From assembly GCA_016703105.1 (NCBI GenBank), contig JADJCS010000002.1, positions 124,001 to 188,000 on the forward strand: 64,000 nt of DNA. Reading direction: 5' to 3'. Shown in pieces: positions 1-9,704 of the stretch; position 1 is the first letter of the stretch; the number at the start of each line of letters is the position of its first letter. The position numbers were made by a program, and so were the translations under genes. Source of the DNA: Flavobacteriales bacterium (GTDB lineage Bacteria; Bacteroidota; Bacteroidia; Flavobacteriales_F; PHOS-HE28). The notes beneath the pieces are model-generated. The model did not search any database, had not been told where the DNA came from, and worked only from the letters and a program-made list of their open reading frames with translations.

Positions 1-1330
1 TATGCTCCTCGTTGCCGTTGTAGCCGTGAACGCGGCCAGCTCCAAGCACCTTGCCGTCGGGCTGCACCGCTACATCGTAGAGGTAGCCCAGCACACCATG
101 GCCAGGGTTGAAGAGCGGATCGGGCGTGCCGTCCGCGAAGAGGTGAGCCACCCCGGTCGCTGCGCGGCCACCGACATGCAGGAAATGGCCCACGGCGAAG
201 AAAGCGCCTGAGGGTTCCAGCAACAGTTCGCTCACGCGGGCATCGCCCATCACCGTGTAGTGGCCCCCAAGGCCTCCGGGGCTGAAGGAGGGATCGACCA
301 CGCCGCTGGTCTGCAGGCGCACCAGGTCCAGGTATTCCACGCCGTTGTAGGTGGTGAAGCCCCCGCCCGCGATCACCTGGCCATCCGGCTGGATCACCAA
401 CCGGTGCACATCGCTGTTGAACCCTGTGCCGGTGATGTAGCTGGCATCAAGCGCACCATTCGATTGCAAACGCATGATGCGGCCCACGCTCACACCACCG
501 TATTGGACGAACCAGCCGCCCGTTACGTAGCGCCCATCGCTCTGACGCACCGTGCAGAAAGGGACACCGGCAATGGTCTGTGGAACGAAGGACCCATCGA
601 GCGTGCCGTCGCTGTTCAGCCGGGCGAAGCTGCCGCTCGTGATGCCATTGTAGGTATAGAAGCCTCCACTGCATAAGATCTTGCCGTCGGTTTGGAGGAG
701 TATGTGGTTCACCTTCTGGCTGCTGGGTGGCTGGAAACCCGCACCCGTGGCGAACGCGGGATCCACCGTGCCATCCACCAGCAGGCGCACGATGCCGCCC
801 TGCGGTGCCCCGTTCAGCATGTCGAAATCACCTGCCGCGATGATCTTCCCATCGGCTTGCAGCGCCAACGAACGCACCAGGTCATCGAAACCACTGCCTA
901 CATCGAAAGTGGTGTCGCGCGTGCCATTGGGCATCAGCCGCATGAGGTTGCCCACCGTGTCCCCATCGAACACGAGGAAGTTGCCGCCCACCAGCACACG
1001 GCCGTCGGCTTGCAATGCCATGCTGTTCACAGTACCGTACGGAATGCCGATCGTGGTTTGGAAGGTGGTATCGATCAGGCCATCGCTGTTCAGGCGCGCC
1101 AGCGAACGCGTCGGCGTGCCATTGTACGTATCGAAGTAACCCCCGATGATCACCTTGCCATCGGGCTGCCGCACGGCCGCGTCCACATGACCGCCCGCGC
1201 CATAGCCGATGTACAGGCCAGGGTCGGCGGAGTTGAAGGTCAGGTCCAACGCACCAGGCAATTGTGCCAGCAGCAAGGATGGGATCGCAGCAAGGGCGAA
1301 GGACAGGCGGTAATGCGGAGAGAGCTTCAT
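1..1330 (-). CDS. Delta-60 repeat beta-propeller secreted protein (C-terminus beyond the left edge)
   Basis: The frame is open from the ATG at 1330 (MKLSPHYRLSFALAAI) to the left edge, so the C-terminal part is missing. A signal peptide ending near LLLAQ is followed by a delta-60 propeller: the ~50-residue unit with PDGK(V/I)..GG.F..YNG..., R(L) and LD.(T/S)F recurs at least seven times in the visible ~440 residues. This architecture is typical of secreted Bacteroidota surface proteins that usually finish with a T9SS sorting domain. That end is not visible here, so T9SS export is inferred. No catalytic residues are seen; a binding or adhesion role is only a guess. Confidence 0.85.
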   Translation of the reverse strand, partial: MKLSPHYRLSFALAAIPSLLLAQLPGALDLTFNSADPGLYIGYGAGGHVDAAVRQPDGKVIIGGYFDTYNGTPTRSLARLNSDGLIDTTFQTTIGIPYGTVNSMALQADGRVLVGGNFLVFDGDTVGNLMRLMPNGTRDTTFDVGSGFDDLVRSLALQADGKIIAAGDFDMLNGAPQGGIVRLLVDGTVDPAFATGAGFQPPSSQKVNHILLQTDGKILCSGGFYTYNGITSGSFARLNSDGTLDGSFVPQTIAGVPFCTVRQSDGRYVTGGWFVQYGGVSVGRIMRLQSNGALDASYITGTGFNSDVHRLVIQPDGQVIAGGGFTTYNGVEYLDLVRLQTSGVVDPSFSPGGLGGHYTVMGDARVSELLLEPSGAFFAVGHFLHVGGRAATGVAHLFADGTPDPLFNPGHGVLGYLYDVAVQPDGKVLGAGRVHGYNGNEEH

Positions 1331-1446
1331 GTGGCAAGAGGCTATCACTAAGTCGGACCGGCGCCCACTTGGTTGCCGTGTGAGCCTGAAGGAACAGTAT
1401 GCGTCCGTATGGCGAATGTTAGAGCGATCGGGAATAGGAGCGGGGC

Positions 1447-2921
1447 TCACTCCAGGATCACCTTCGCGAAGCGGCTCGGTGCGCCATTGCTGGTGCGTAG
1501 CTCGGCCACGTAGGCGCCCCGCGCCAGCGATGTTACATCGATCGCCGTCCGACCAGCCGAAAGGCGCTGGGTAAACACCCGTGCACCGGTCAGATCGAAG
1601 AGATGGATCTCGGTGTTCACTTCCACCTGCACGTGCAGCGTTCCCCCAGCGGGCATGGGCATCAGCTGAAAATATTGCGGGTTCGCGTTCTCTAGCACCT
1701 CGTTCCCGAAGTCCAGGGCGTACACGCGCACATGGCCGGCATTGGATCCGTTGCCGTCGTTCCACTGCGCACCGATGGCGAGGCGGTCTCCCGCTGTGTT
1801 GAGAGCGATAGCGGAACCGCAGTAGTCGTTCGGAGCTTCGCCGAAGATGATGGGCCCCGTTTGTACCCAGGCGCCGTTCACTTCGGTGTATACACTTACC
1901 TCGCCGTTCTGGGTGGTATCGCTGGGCTTGTGCGTGGCGCCGATGGCCACCCGGCTGCCATCAGCGAGCAATGCAACACTCCGGCCGAACCAGGCACTAT
2001 CCACCGGACCATCGATGTCCGCGCCCACCTGGGTCCACACGCCACCGCTCTCATCGAATACGCGCACATGACCCGCATCGATCCCATTGCCATCATTGAA
2101 AGATCCGCCGATGGCCATACGCGTGCCGTTCGCTGAAAGGGAGATCGCGAAGCCGAAGTCGTCGTAGATGCCCTCGGGCTGGAGATCCGAGCCGATCTGC
2201 GACCAGATGCCACCTACTTCACCGAAGACGCGGACACCTCCGGAGACATCGGTCGCCACACGCTGGCCATCCGCGGAAAGGACCACCTTTCTCCCCATCG
2301 TCGCGTTGGGGGCACCGCCCTTGATGTCCGCGCCCACTTGTACCCATACTCCAGCACTGTCCGTGAACACGCGCACATGCCCGGCTTGCGATCCACTGCC
2401 GTCGTTCAATTGAGCACCCAACGCCACCCGCATGCCATCCGCCGATAGTGACGTTCCCTGGCCACACCAATCCGTGGTCCCTTCGCCATCGATGTCAGCC
2501 CCACCTGGGTCCAAACACCGCCGATCTCATCGAACACGCGCACATGCCCGGCGTCCGTTCCGTTGGCATTGTTGTTCCTCGGTGCGCCGATGGCCACGCG
2601 CGTGCCATCCGCCGAAAGCGAAGCAATACCGGCCGCATCGCCCGCAGCTTCGCCATCGATATCGGCACCTACCTGGGTCCAGATACCTCCGATGTCCTCG
2701 TACACGCGCACATGGCCGGCCGCGATGCCGTTGCCGGAATTGCTGCCCGCGCCGATCGCCAGGCGCATACCGTCCGCAGAGTATGAGACAATACCGCCGG
2801 ATCCGTCATAAGCTGCCTCACCGTCGATGTCCGCGCCGATCTGGGTGAAGGTCTGGGCATGGAGGTGTGCGCGGATCGCCATTGCGAGCAAGGCCGGAAG
2901 AGCCAGGAGAGACTTGTTCAT
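1447..2921 (-). pseudogene. FG-GAP-like repeat surface protein with T9SS type A tail, frameshifted
   Basis: Translation starts at 2921 (MNKSLLALPALLAMAI, signal peptide ending HLHAQ) and runs through ~60-residue repeats with the pattern WTQVGADIDGE, SLSADG.R(V/M)AIGA and AGHVRV(F/Y). At 2499-2502 one base is missing from a C run: the sister repeats read gcgccc where this one has gcccc. This throws the frame, and the repeats resume in another frame that stays open to 1447. The C-terminus has the T9SS type A features (a beta-rich ~70 residues, LTGARV, LARGAYVAEL, ending KVILE). Without the missing base it would be one ~490-aa secreted protein. The lesion may be a sequencing error, since both halves are otherwise intact. 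Function is unknown beyond a likely surface role. Confidence 0.8.
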
Positions 2922-3012
2922 GTGCGGTCAACCAGAAAGGGGTCTTACAAGGATAGCCATCCTCGCGCATCTTGGGCGCATGGCCCAGCATGCGTGGAAA
3001 CATGCCACCACC

Positions 3013-3020
3013 TATCTTCG
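3013..3020 (+). promoter_or_regulatory. Bacteroidota-type -7 box TATCTTCG, 4 nt before the start
   Basis: TATCTTCG resembles the Bacteroidota -7 element TAnnTTTG and lies only 4 nt upstream of the ATG at 3025. If it is functional the transcript would be leaderless or nearly so. No Shine-Dalgarno sequence is present. Confidence 0.4.
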
Positions 3021-3024
3021 GAAC

Positions 3025-3795
3025 ATGCAGCGCTCCAGCACGACACTTCTTTTTTCGACGCTTTGCTCCGCCATTTTCGCACAGCACAGTGAACTCATGC
3101 AGAACACCATGTCCCAAGCCACCGCCGCTACGGAGGAAGTGGTCATTCATCCCGTACACCACTCGGCGTTGGCGTTGGAATGGAAGGGCCATACGATCCT
3201 CGTGGACCCGCACAATGGGGCGGAGCGCTTCAAGCAATTCGCGAGCCCCGTGGTGATCTTGATCACCGACATCCATGAGGATCACATGGACCCCGCCACG
3301 CTTGGCGCTCTGGACCTTAGCATCACCCGGATCGTGGCCCCACGCTCGGTGGTGGACGCATTACCGATCGAAGTGAGCAAGCACTGCACCGTCCTTGCCA
3401 ACGGTGAGCGTGCGGAGATCGCTGGCATCGGCATCGAGGCCGTCCCGATGTACAACATGCCCGATCCAAACGACCCGCGCCACCCGAAGGGACGGGGCAA
3501 CGGCTATGTGATCACGTTGGGAGAGGAGCGCATCTACATCTCCGGCGATACGGAGGACATCCCCGAAATGCGCGCGTTGAAGAACATCGGCGTGGCCTTT
3601 GTGTGCATGAACCTGCCTTACACGATGACCGTGGACCAGGCCGCCAGTGGTGTGCTCGCCTTCAAGCCGCGCGTGGTGTACCCGTACCACTATCGTGGCA
3701 AGGATGGTTTGAGCGACGTGGCTCGCTTCAAGCAATTGGTACACGCGGGTGATCCCACGATCGAGGTGCGCCTGGAGGATTGGTACGCCCCGTGA
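3025..3795 (+). CDS. Secreted MBL-fold metal-dependent hydrolase, UlaG-like
   Basis: 256 aa from the ATG at 3025, which gives a plausible signal peptide (MQRSSTTLLFSTLCSAIFAQ); longer upstream in-frame extensions have no such feature. The family is the UlaG/RomA-like branch of metallo-beta-lactamase-fold hydrolases. The metal motif reads TDIHEDHMD (residues 81-89), so the usual HxHxDH has Asp in place of the first His. Later ISGDTED (the second metal Asp) and YPYHYRG (the terminal His region) fit the fold. Family members hydrolyse phosphodiester or lactone bonds, but the substrate cannot be deduced. It stands alone between a divergent surface-protein gene and a small convergent ORF. The fold is secure and the function is open. 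Confidence 0.85.
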   Translation: MQRSSTTLLFSTLCSAIFAQHSELMQNTMSQATAATEEVVIHPVHHSALALEWKGHTILVDPHNGAERFKQFASPVVILITDIHEDHMDPATLGALDLSITRIVAPRSVVDALPIEVSKHCTVLANGERAEIAGIGIEAVPMYNMPDPNDPRHPKGRGNGYVITLGEERIYISGDTEDIPEMRALKNIGVAFVCMNLPYTMTVDQAASGVLAFKPRVVYPYHYRGKDGLSDVARFKQLVHAGDPTIEVRLEDWYAP

Positions 3796-3817
3796 TCCAG
3801 GCGGCGTACCGGTGCGT

Positions 3818-3934
3818 TCAGCACTTCCCCAACAGCATCCACACGATCACGAAGACCAGGACGGTGCCGAAGCAACCGCCTCCCCATTTGTAGGCGGCAC
3901 CACCGGCCAGCAGGCCGCGGAAGAAGTTGTTCAT
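3818..3934 (-). CDS. Small single-pass membrane protein, 38 aa
   Basis: A short ORF from ATG 3934 to TGA 3818 encodes MNNFFRGLLAGGAAYKWGGG, then a hydrophobic segment (GTVLVFVIVWMLLG) and a terminal KC. The charged start, glycine-rich middle and one hydrophobic helix look like a genuine small membrane protein. It lies alone between two larger genes with room for its own promoter, and it converges on the MBL gene with a 22-bp gap. I do not recognise a family. A chance ORF cannot be excluded at this length, but the amphipathic start, the helix and the clean stop favour a gene. Confidence 0.5.
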   Translation of the reverse strand: MNNFFRGLLAGGAAYKWGGGCFGTVLVFVIVWMLLGKC

Positions 3935-4045
3935 GGCAGTGGGTTTGGGGTGAAGATAGGTTCCCGGTGCGAGAACCCCGGCGCTGAAGGACCTGACCGG
4001 TCAACGTGTTGGCCTTTGGACAGAGGGCGATCCCTGCTCGATCGC

Positions 4046-4633
4046 TCAAGGATTGTTCACCAGCCAGTCCTTCACCATTTGCAGGTGCTTCTGTTTCACC
4101 GGCTCGCGGATGGCGCGGCTCAGTTCGGTGAAGTAGGTATGCTGGGTCATGAACCGCACCTGTAGTTCGTTCCAATCGCGCTCGTCCTTCACTACACCAT
4201 AGTGTAGGAACTCCCAGTACAAGGTGGTGCCGATGCGGAAGAAATCCGATCGGCCGAGGTAGTCCAGATCCGCATCGCACAGGATCTTGCTCAAATGGTT
4301 CTGCGGTTGCTGGGGCACTTTGGTGGCCATAACCATGGTACACACCCGCTCGATCTGCTCTGCACTGTACCCGAATCGAGGCAGTGCTTCGCGGGCCAAC
4401 TCGCAGCCCACCTTCTCGTGTTCGTGGTCCGAGACCAAAAAGCCGGAATCGTGATAGAGCGCCGCCGTGCGGATCGGATCGAGGTCTTCCCCTTCAATAT
4501 CCTCCTGCACCGCTGCGGCCACTACGGAACGGTAGACATCCAGCGTGTGGCTGAAACTGTGGTAGGTGCGTTCTTTGGGCAGCCCATGGCGGAGCTTCCC
4601 AAGGATGTACATCTCGGCGGCGGGTTGGTCCAT
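4046..4633 (-). CDS. HD-domain phosphohydrolase-like protein
   Basis: 195 aa from ATG 4633 (MDQPAAEMYILGKLRH). HD-superfamily features appear in order: H in YHSFSHTLDV (~25-34), the HD doublet in ALYHDSGF (~62-69), the HEHEKVG stretch just after, and CDADLDYLG (~120) supplying a later Asp. These match metal-dependent phosphohydrolases acting on nucleotides or cyclic nucleotides, and the size fits a stand-alone HD protein. The reverse strand upstream (TATCTTG about 15 nt before the ATG) could be its -7 box. The divergent neighbour at 4739 is a secreted LRR protein with no obvious functional link. The fold is well supported; the substrate is unknown. Confidence 0.8.
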   Translation of the reverse strand: MDQPAAEMYILGKLRHGLPKERTYHSFSHTLDVYRSVVAAAVQEDIEGEDLDPIRTAALYHDSGFLVSDHEHEKVGCELAREALPRFGYSAEQIERVCTMVMATKVPQQPQNHLSKILCDADLDYLGRSDFFRIGTTLYWEFLHYGVVKDERDWNELQVRFMTQHTYFTELSRAIREPVKQKHLQMVKDWLVNNP

Positions 4634-4738
4634 GGTAGGGCGGGCAAGATAGGAGTGTATGTCCGTTCGGGACGGTGATGCTCTATGATCGAAACCGTAC
4701 ATTGAACCGTTCTTCGCACCCGCCCCAATACCTCCTCC

Positions 4739-7387
4739 ATGACACGCTCGTTGCTTATCACGTCTCTTTTCACGCTGCTCATCGGAGGTTCTGTCCATGC
4801 GCAATACACCGTTCCGGACTCGGCCTTCGCGGCCCGGTTGAGCTTCCTGGTGCCATCGGCCATGAACGGTGCCGTGCTCGATACCTTGGATCCGAGCGTG
4901 CAAAGCTTGAACTACATGAACGTGGCGAACGCCTGGATCTATGACCTGGACGGCATCCAATACTTCACCGGCCTGCAGTACCTGGTGTGCAGCGGGAACT
5001 ACCTCACCACCATGCCGCCTCTACCCGATGCCATCACGCAATTGGAATGCGAAGGGAACGATCTGGTGAGCTTCGCGTCTCTGCCCAATGCGCTTGTACG
5101 CCTCTACTGTTGGGACAATCAACTCGTCAGCCTGCCTGCGCTGCCCGCCACATTGTCCTGGCTTCTCTGTTACGAAAATGCCTTGACCAGCTTGCCCGCG
5201 TTGCCCAATTCCATTACGCAGATCGCATGCAATGACAATGCGCTCACCGGCCTTCCTACGCTCCCCCTCTCGCTGGAAACACTGCTCTGCCGGAACAATC
5301 CACTGCTTTCCACCATGCCGGCCCTTCCGGCGAGCCTTTACAATTTGTCGTGCGACAACAACGGACTTTCCACATTGCCCGCATTGCCTGCGGCATTGGC
5401 GCAGTTGTCGTGCAACGGGAACGCGTTGACGGCGCTCCCTGCTTTACCCTCGTCCTTGATCCAATTGCAATGCGACAACAACGACCTCACCGCGTTGCCC
5501 ACCCTCCCCTCCGCGTTGCGGAACCTGCATTGCGCACAGAACCAGCTCACCTCACTTCCCGTGTTGCCGGCCTCCCTGCGCTACCTTGTTTGTTGGGGCA
5601 ACTTGCTCGCTGGTTTGCCTGCCTTGCCCAACGCGCTGAACCGCTTGGAATGTGAGAACAACCCGATCGGTGCATTGCCCACTTTGCCGGACTCGCTCAC
5701 CTTCCTCTACGCATCGAACAATGGCCTGACCACGCTGCCGACCTTGCCGGACACGCTCCAAACGATCTTCTGCTTCAACAACCAGCTCACGAGCCTTCCG
5801 CCGCTGAACCCGGCTCTGACATTGCTTAACTGCAACCAGAACCAGCTCACGGCACTGCCGGATCTGCCCAACGGGTTGCTCTACTTGCAGTGCCATACGA
5901 ACCCGATCGACTGCCTGCCACTGTTGCCGAATTCGGCGACCGGCATCGTTTGCCATACCACCAACATTACCTGCTTGCCCAACGTTCCTGTGGCCTACAG
6001 TGCGATCTCCAGCGATCTTGGCTTTCCGCTCACGGTGTGCAACGTGCTCTCTCCCTGCCCCTTTGGTGATGAAGCCATCACCGGAAGTGTGTTCACCGAT
6101 GCCAACGGGAACGGTGTGAAGGAGGTGGGCGAAGCGGCTTTCACCAATGCGATCGTCGAAGCACAGCCCGGCAGCTACCTCACCGCCCCCGATGCCGCAG
6201 GTAACTACGTGTTGCCCATCGACACCGGCAGCTTCGTGCTGGATGGGCAGGATGTGCTTTATCACACGCGCACCACGGCCCCCGAGAACATCACCTTGAC
6301 CGCCTTGCAGGTCGACCCTTTGAACGACATCGGTTACCAAGCCGTTCCCGGTATCTACGATCTGGTGGCGCACCTCACCACCATGCCCGCGCGGCCGGGC
6401 TTCGACAACAACGTGTACATCACCGTGGAGAACATCGGCACGGAAAGCACCGTGGCATCTGTCGATCTCACCTTCGACAATGCACAGACCTGGGTGGGCA
6501 GTGGTATCGTACCGGATACACAGGTGGGCAATAACGCCACCTGGTCGCCCACGATCACACCGGGCAGCGCATGGGGCATCGCGGTAGCGCTGAACACCGA
6601 TGCCGGTGTGGTGATCGGAACGCCGCTAGCGCACACGTTCTTGGCGACACCAAGCGTCCAGGATACCACGCCTTTGGACAACTCGATCGCCTGGTCGGGG
6701 TTCGTGGTCGGTGCCGTGGACCCCAACGACAAGCTGGTGGTCCCCCAGGTGATGACACCCGCACAGGTGCAGGCCGGTGAGCCGTTGGAATACACCATCC
6801 GGTTCCAGAACACGGGCACATTCCCCGCCACCCGCGTGATCATCACCGATACGCTCAGCAGCGATCTGCTTTGGAACAGCATGGACCTCGTGAGCAGTTC
6901 CCATACCACGGAGTGGTACATCCACCAAGGCGTGCTTCATTTCGTGATGGATCCGATCTTTCTGCCCGATAGCGTGAGCGACGAACCGAACAGCCACGGC
7001 TACGTGAAGTTCCGCATGACACCAGTGGCCACGCTCGTCAACGGCGCGCAGATCGAGAACGTCGCCAACATCTACTTCGACTACAACGAGGCGGTGGTCA
7101 CTGCCCCGGCCGTGTTCACTGTGGATCAAACCGTGGGGATGACAGCGCAAGCCGACAAGGGGATACTGCTGTACCCGAACCCTGCCCACGACCAACTCAA
7201 CGTGCGGGTGGACGCACCCGGTGACCTGCTCGAGGTGCGTTCGTCGGATGGCCGCTTGCTCAAAGCGCAGCGTGTTATGAGCACCCATGTCGTCTTGAAC
7301 ATCAGCGACCATGCCCGAGGCTCGTATGTGATCAGCATCGAACAGGCATCGGGAGCAAGGGTCGTGCGGCACTTTGTGAAGCTGTAG
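4739..7387 (+). CDS. Secreted leucine-rich-repeat protein with DUF7619-like domain and T9SS type A tail
   Basis: 882 aa. A signal peptide (MTRSLLITSLFTLLIGGSVHAQ) is followed by a short N-terminal domain with the EF-like phrase DTLDPSVQSLNYM. Residues ~75-420 then hold about 17 tandem LRR units of 20-21 aa (LPALP.SL..L.C..N.LT). Next come an SdrD-like segment (GSVFTDANGNGVKE, ~447), a beta domain, and the conserved DPNDK...P....G..L.YTIRFQNTG block (~660-690). The type A sorting tail has LLYPNPAHDQLNVRV and ends VVRHFVKL. It is a probable outer-membrane-anchored or released T9SS cargo in binding or adhesion. The 875-aa protein at 60047-62674 has the same architecture and is a paralogue. Confidence 0.9.
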   Translation: MTRSLLITSLFTLLIGGSVHAQYTVPDSAFAARLSFLVPSAMNGAVLDTLDPSVQSLNYMNVANAWIYDLDGIQYFTGLQYLVCSGNYLTTMPPLPDAITQLECEGNDLVSFASLPNALVRLYCWDNQLVSLPALPATLSWLLCYENALTSLPALPNSITQIACNDNALTGLPTLPLSLETLLCRNNPLLSTMPALPASLYNLSCDNNGLSTLPALPAALAQLSCNGNALTALPALPSSLIQLQCDNNDLTALPTLPSALRNLHCAQNQLTSLPVLPASLRYLVCWGNLLAGLPALPNALNRLECENNPIGALPTLPDSLTFLYASNNGLTTLPTLPDTLQTIFCFNNQLTSLPPLNPALTLLNCNQNQLTALPDLPNGLLYLQCHTNPIDCLPLLPNSATGIVCHTTNITCLPNVPVAYSAISSDLGFPLTVCNVLSPCPFGDEAITGSVFTDANGNGVKEVGEAAFTNAIVEAQPGSYLTAPDAAGNYVLPIDTGSFVLDGQDVLYHTRTTAPENITLTALQVDPLNDIGYQAVPGIYDLVAHLTTMPARPGFDNNVYITVENIGTESTVASVDLTFDNAQTWVGSGIVPDTQVGNNATWSPTITPGSAWGIAVALNTDAGVVIGTPLAHTFLATPSVQDTTPLDNSIAWSGFVVGAVDPNDKLVVPQVMTPAQVQAGEPLEYTIRFQNTGTFPATRVIITDTLSSDLLWNSMDLVSSSHTTEWYIHQGVLHFVMDPIFLPDSVSDEPNSHGYVKFRMTPVATLVNGAQIENVANIYFDYNEAVVTAPAVFTVDQTVGMTAQADKGILLYPNPAHDQLNVRVDAPGDLLEVRSSDGRLLKAQRVMSTHVVLNISDHARGSYVISIEQASGARVVRHFVKL

Positions 7388-7622
7388 TGTTATTTAGGTC
7401 GCGATCCGGTCCCAGCGCGCTGGGCCGTTCCGCTGTTCGGGGCGGTCGGTCGGCATCCATCGGATATCCTCGGTGGATGGCATGATGCGCTTGATCCCAT
7501 GGTCGATGGGCCGGATCGATGTGTTGTGCTCCGGTCCGGCTTGATGATGGCGGGTCAGGGAATGACTTCGGTCATCCATTTCAAAGTGAGCGGCCCTTAC
7601 GTTCGTGGGATACCGAACGACC
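7388..7622. other. Intergenic gap, no supported gene
   Basis: 235 bp between the LRR gene and the 60-aa protein. A short self-complementary stretch around 7415-7430 (cccagcgcgctggg) could fold, but no T-tract follows. I see no other feature. Confidence 0.3.
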
Positions 7623-7805
7623 ATGAGAACGCGGATCGAACAGCACGGACCCAACAATGCGGTGTATGGCTTGGGCCTTATCGGGGCGATGATCTACTTC
7701 ATCTCCCACGCCACCGGTTTCTGGATGGGTTTCGTTGGCTTCTTGAAAGCGTTCGTATGGCCCGCGTTCCTGGTGTATGAGGCGCTGAAGACGCTGGGCG
7801 TGTAG
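7623..7805 (+). CDS. Conserved small membrane protein, 60 aa
   Basis: 60 aa from ATG 7623: MRTRIEQHGPNNAVYGLGLI, then IGAMIYFISHATGFWMG and FLKAFVWPAFLVYEALKTLGV. Two hydrophobic segments joined by a His/Phe/Trp-rich turn are typical of a widespread family of small uncharacterised bacterial membrane proteins whose C-terminus reads FLK..VWPAFLVYE.LK. I know the pattern from many phyla but no function for it. It stands alone, flanked by non-coding gaps of ~190-235 bp. An in-frame ATG 18 bp upstream is possible but adds residues unlike the family. Confidence 0.75.
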   Translation: MRTRIEQHGPNNAVYGLGLIGAMIYFISHATGFWMGFVGFLKAFVWPAFLVYEALKTLGV

Positions 7806-7997
7806 TGCGCTCGTGTGCGAAAATTCGAGAAACGCCGATCCCGATCCGGATGCCTTCGTAGGATGCGGCCCGCGGGGATCTATTTGGTGGAGGTCCGATC
7901 GGCCCAGCGGCGACGGGTGCTTCGTGCCGTGAAGCAGTGATCCGCCGTTCGCGCCATGCTTCCTGATAAGACCCTGCGAGGAAGTGCGGTGTACAGA

Positions 7998-9704
7998 TCA
8001 CTCACCTTTGCTCACCAGGAACTTTTTCCAGTGGATCGTTCCACTTGCTGTTGTGATACGAGCGACATAGGCACCGTCGGCCAGCAGGGCGATCTCCGAT
8101 AGTACGATCGTCCTTCCCATTCGGCTGTGCAGTACTTCCATACCGAGCTCGTTGAGGATCCGCAGGTCGCTTTGATCACCGCCGTTCTCCGGCAATGTGA
8201 TCGTCAGTTCACTTTGTGCGGGGTTGGGATAGGTCAGGATGAAGGGGTCATCCTCCAGTGCTGGCGCGATACCGGTGGCGTTCGACAAGGACGCGTATGC
8301 GGTATTCCCATCATGGCCCAGATTGATCCTCGACCCGTGGGGCGAAGGCTCGTTCACATAGGCGGACGCCGGATCCCCGGCATCGATGGCCGGGCTGTGC
8401 ATGCCATCGGTCACCCAGCTTTGACTTTGTGGGTCGTACCGCCCGATCGTGGAGCGCAGATGGAAGTCACCGTTCGCGGTGTCGGCGAACAAGGGGTCTC
8501 CCTGGAAGTTGCCTTGACCAGCCACCGGCTCCTCGCTCAGCGTATACGTCACGGTGAGGCTGCTACCGCCGGTCACATGGAAGTCATCGCCGTTCCCATA
8601 AAAGATGCAGTTGATGGCTGTGGCGAACGAGCTCACATCCACAAAGACCGCATTGCCACCCAGCCCGCCGGTCGCATGGTTGTTGGCGATGGTGCAATTG
8701 GTGAGGTACACGTACGATGAACCCGGACCGCCATAGTCGGCCGCGACCGCCGCACCTTCAAGGGAGGTACTGTTGTTGTAGATGAGGTCGTGGTCCATGT
8801 AGAGGATCCCGCCTTCGTCCACGAACACGGCGCCACCGTAGGAGGGGCAGTAGTTATTCCTGATCACGTTGCCGGACATGTGCGCGGTGCCCAGGATCAA
8901 TACACCGCCGCCCCAGCCATAGCTGTTCTGTAGTTGGTTCCCTGCGATGATGTTGTTGCGGATCTCCGCGTGGCCGCCGAGGTATACACCCGCGCAATGG
9001 TCATCATAGCCCGTGTTGTTCTCGATCAGGTTGCCTTGCACCAGGAGACTATCCCCGGTGCCCGAATTCCCGGAGATACCGGCACCTCGTCCCCCGTGGT
9101 TGTTGCGGATCACGTTGTTCAGCAGTTGGTGTCCATTGCCATGCACGAGGACCCCTGCACCCAAGCTGGTCTCTCCGATCTGTCCGTTGTTCTCTACGAT
9201 GCAATCGCTGATGGTCACGTTCTCCACAGGCGGCCAGGAGATCAGCGCATCGCACACGATGCCTTTCATGCTGTTGGTCACCGTGAGGTTCGAGATCACC
9301 AAGGAGAACGGGTCGAAGTCGAAGCGGGTAAGCACCACACCGATGCTATCTGGTCCACCGCTGATCACCGTTAACGCCGCATCCGAAGTAGGGGCAAGGA
9401 AATCCCCACCCAGACCGGCGTCATAGTCCGTTGAACTGGCACCTGTGTAGCCGCCCCAAACCACCAAGGACTTCCCCAGATTGTCCGTGGGCCCATAGGT
9501 GCCGGCGGCCACCTTGATCGTATCGTTCAAGGCCGCGTTCATGATCGCCGCCTGCACGCTGCGGTAGGGGTATTGCGCGGTTCCGTTCTGTGTGGCGGAC
9601 AGATTGCTGTCATCCACGTGGAGCACTTGTGCGTGCAGGAAGACCGGTAGAAGTAAGAATGCGCAGGGCAGTAGCGAACGGCGGCGGTCCAAGTTCTGGT
9701 TCAT
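7998..9704 (-). CDS. Parallel beta-helix (polymorphic repeat) secreted protein with T9SS type A tail
   Basis: 568 aa from ATG 9704 (MNQNLDRRRSLLPCAFLLLP, signal peptide ending FLHAQ). The phrase DDSNLSATQNGTAQYPYRSVQ (~23-43) is the usual start of right-handed parallel beta-helix surface proteins. It is followed by PbH1-like units with N.I.NN.... and G.GV.V.G... patterns to ~residue 400. A segment similar to the choice-of-anchor type (PAIDAGDP, NLGHDGNTA) precedes the type A sorting domain (LTYPNPAQSELTITLPENGG ... GAYVARI ... KFLVSKGE). Beta-helix proteins often bind or cleave polysaccharides, but no lyase motif is visible, so the function stays unassigned. Confidence 0.88.
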   Translation of the reverse strand: MNQNLDRRRSLLPCAFLLLPVFLHAQVLHVDDSNLSATQNGTAQYPYRSVQAAIMNAALNDTIKVAAGTYGPTDNLGKSLVVWGGYTGASSTDYDAGLGGDFLAPTSDAALTVISGGPDSIGVVLTRFDFDPFSLVISNLTVTNSMKGIVCDALISWPPVENVTISDCIVENNGQIGETSLGAGVLVHGNGHQLLNNVIRNNHGGRGAGISGNSGTGDSLLVQGNLIENNTGYDDHCAGVYLGGHAEIRNNIIAGNQLQNSYGWGGGVLILGTAHMSGNVIRNNYCPSYGGAVFVDEGGILYMDHDLIYNNSTSLEGAAVAADYGGPGSSYVYLTNCTIANNHATGGLGGNAVFVDVSSFATAINCIFYGNGDDFHVTGGSSLTVTYTLSEEPVAGQGNFQGDPLFADTANGDFHLRSTIGRYDPQSQSWVTDGMHSPAIDAGDPASAYVNEPSPHGSRINLGHDGNTAYASLSNATGIAPALEDDPFILTYPNPAQSELTITLPENGGDQSDLRILNELGMEVLHSRMGRTIVLSEIALLADGAYVARITTASGTIHWKKFLVSKGE

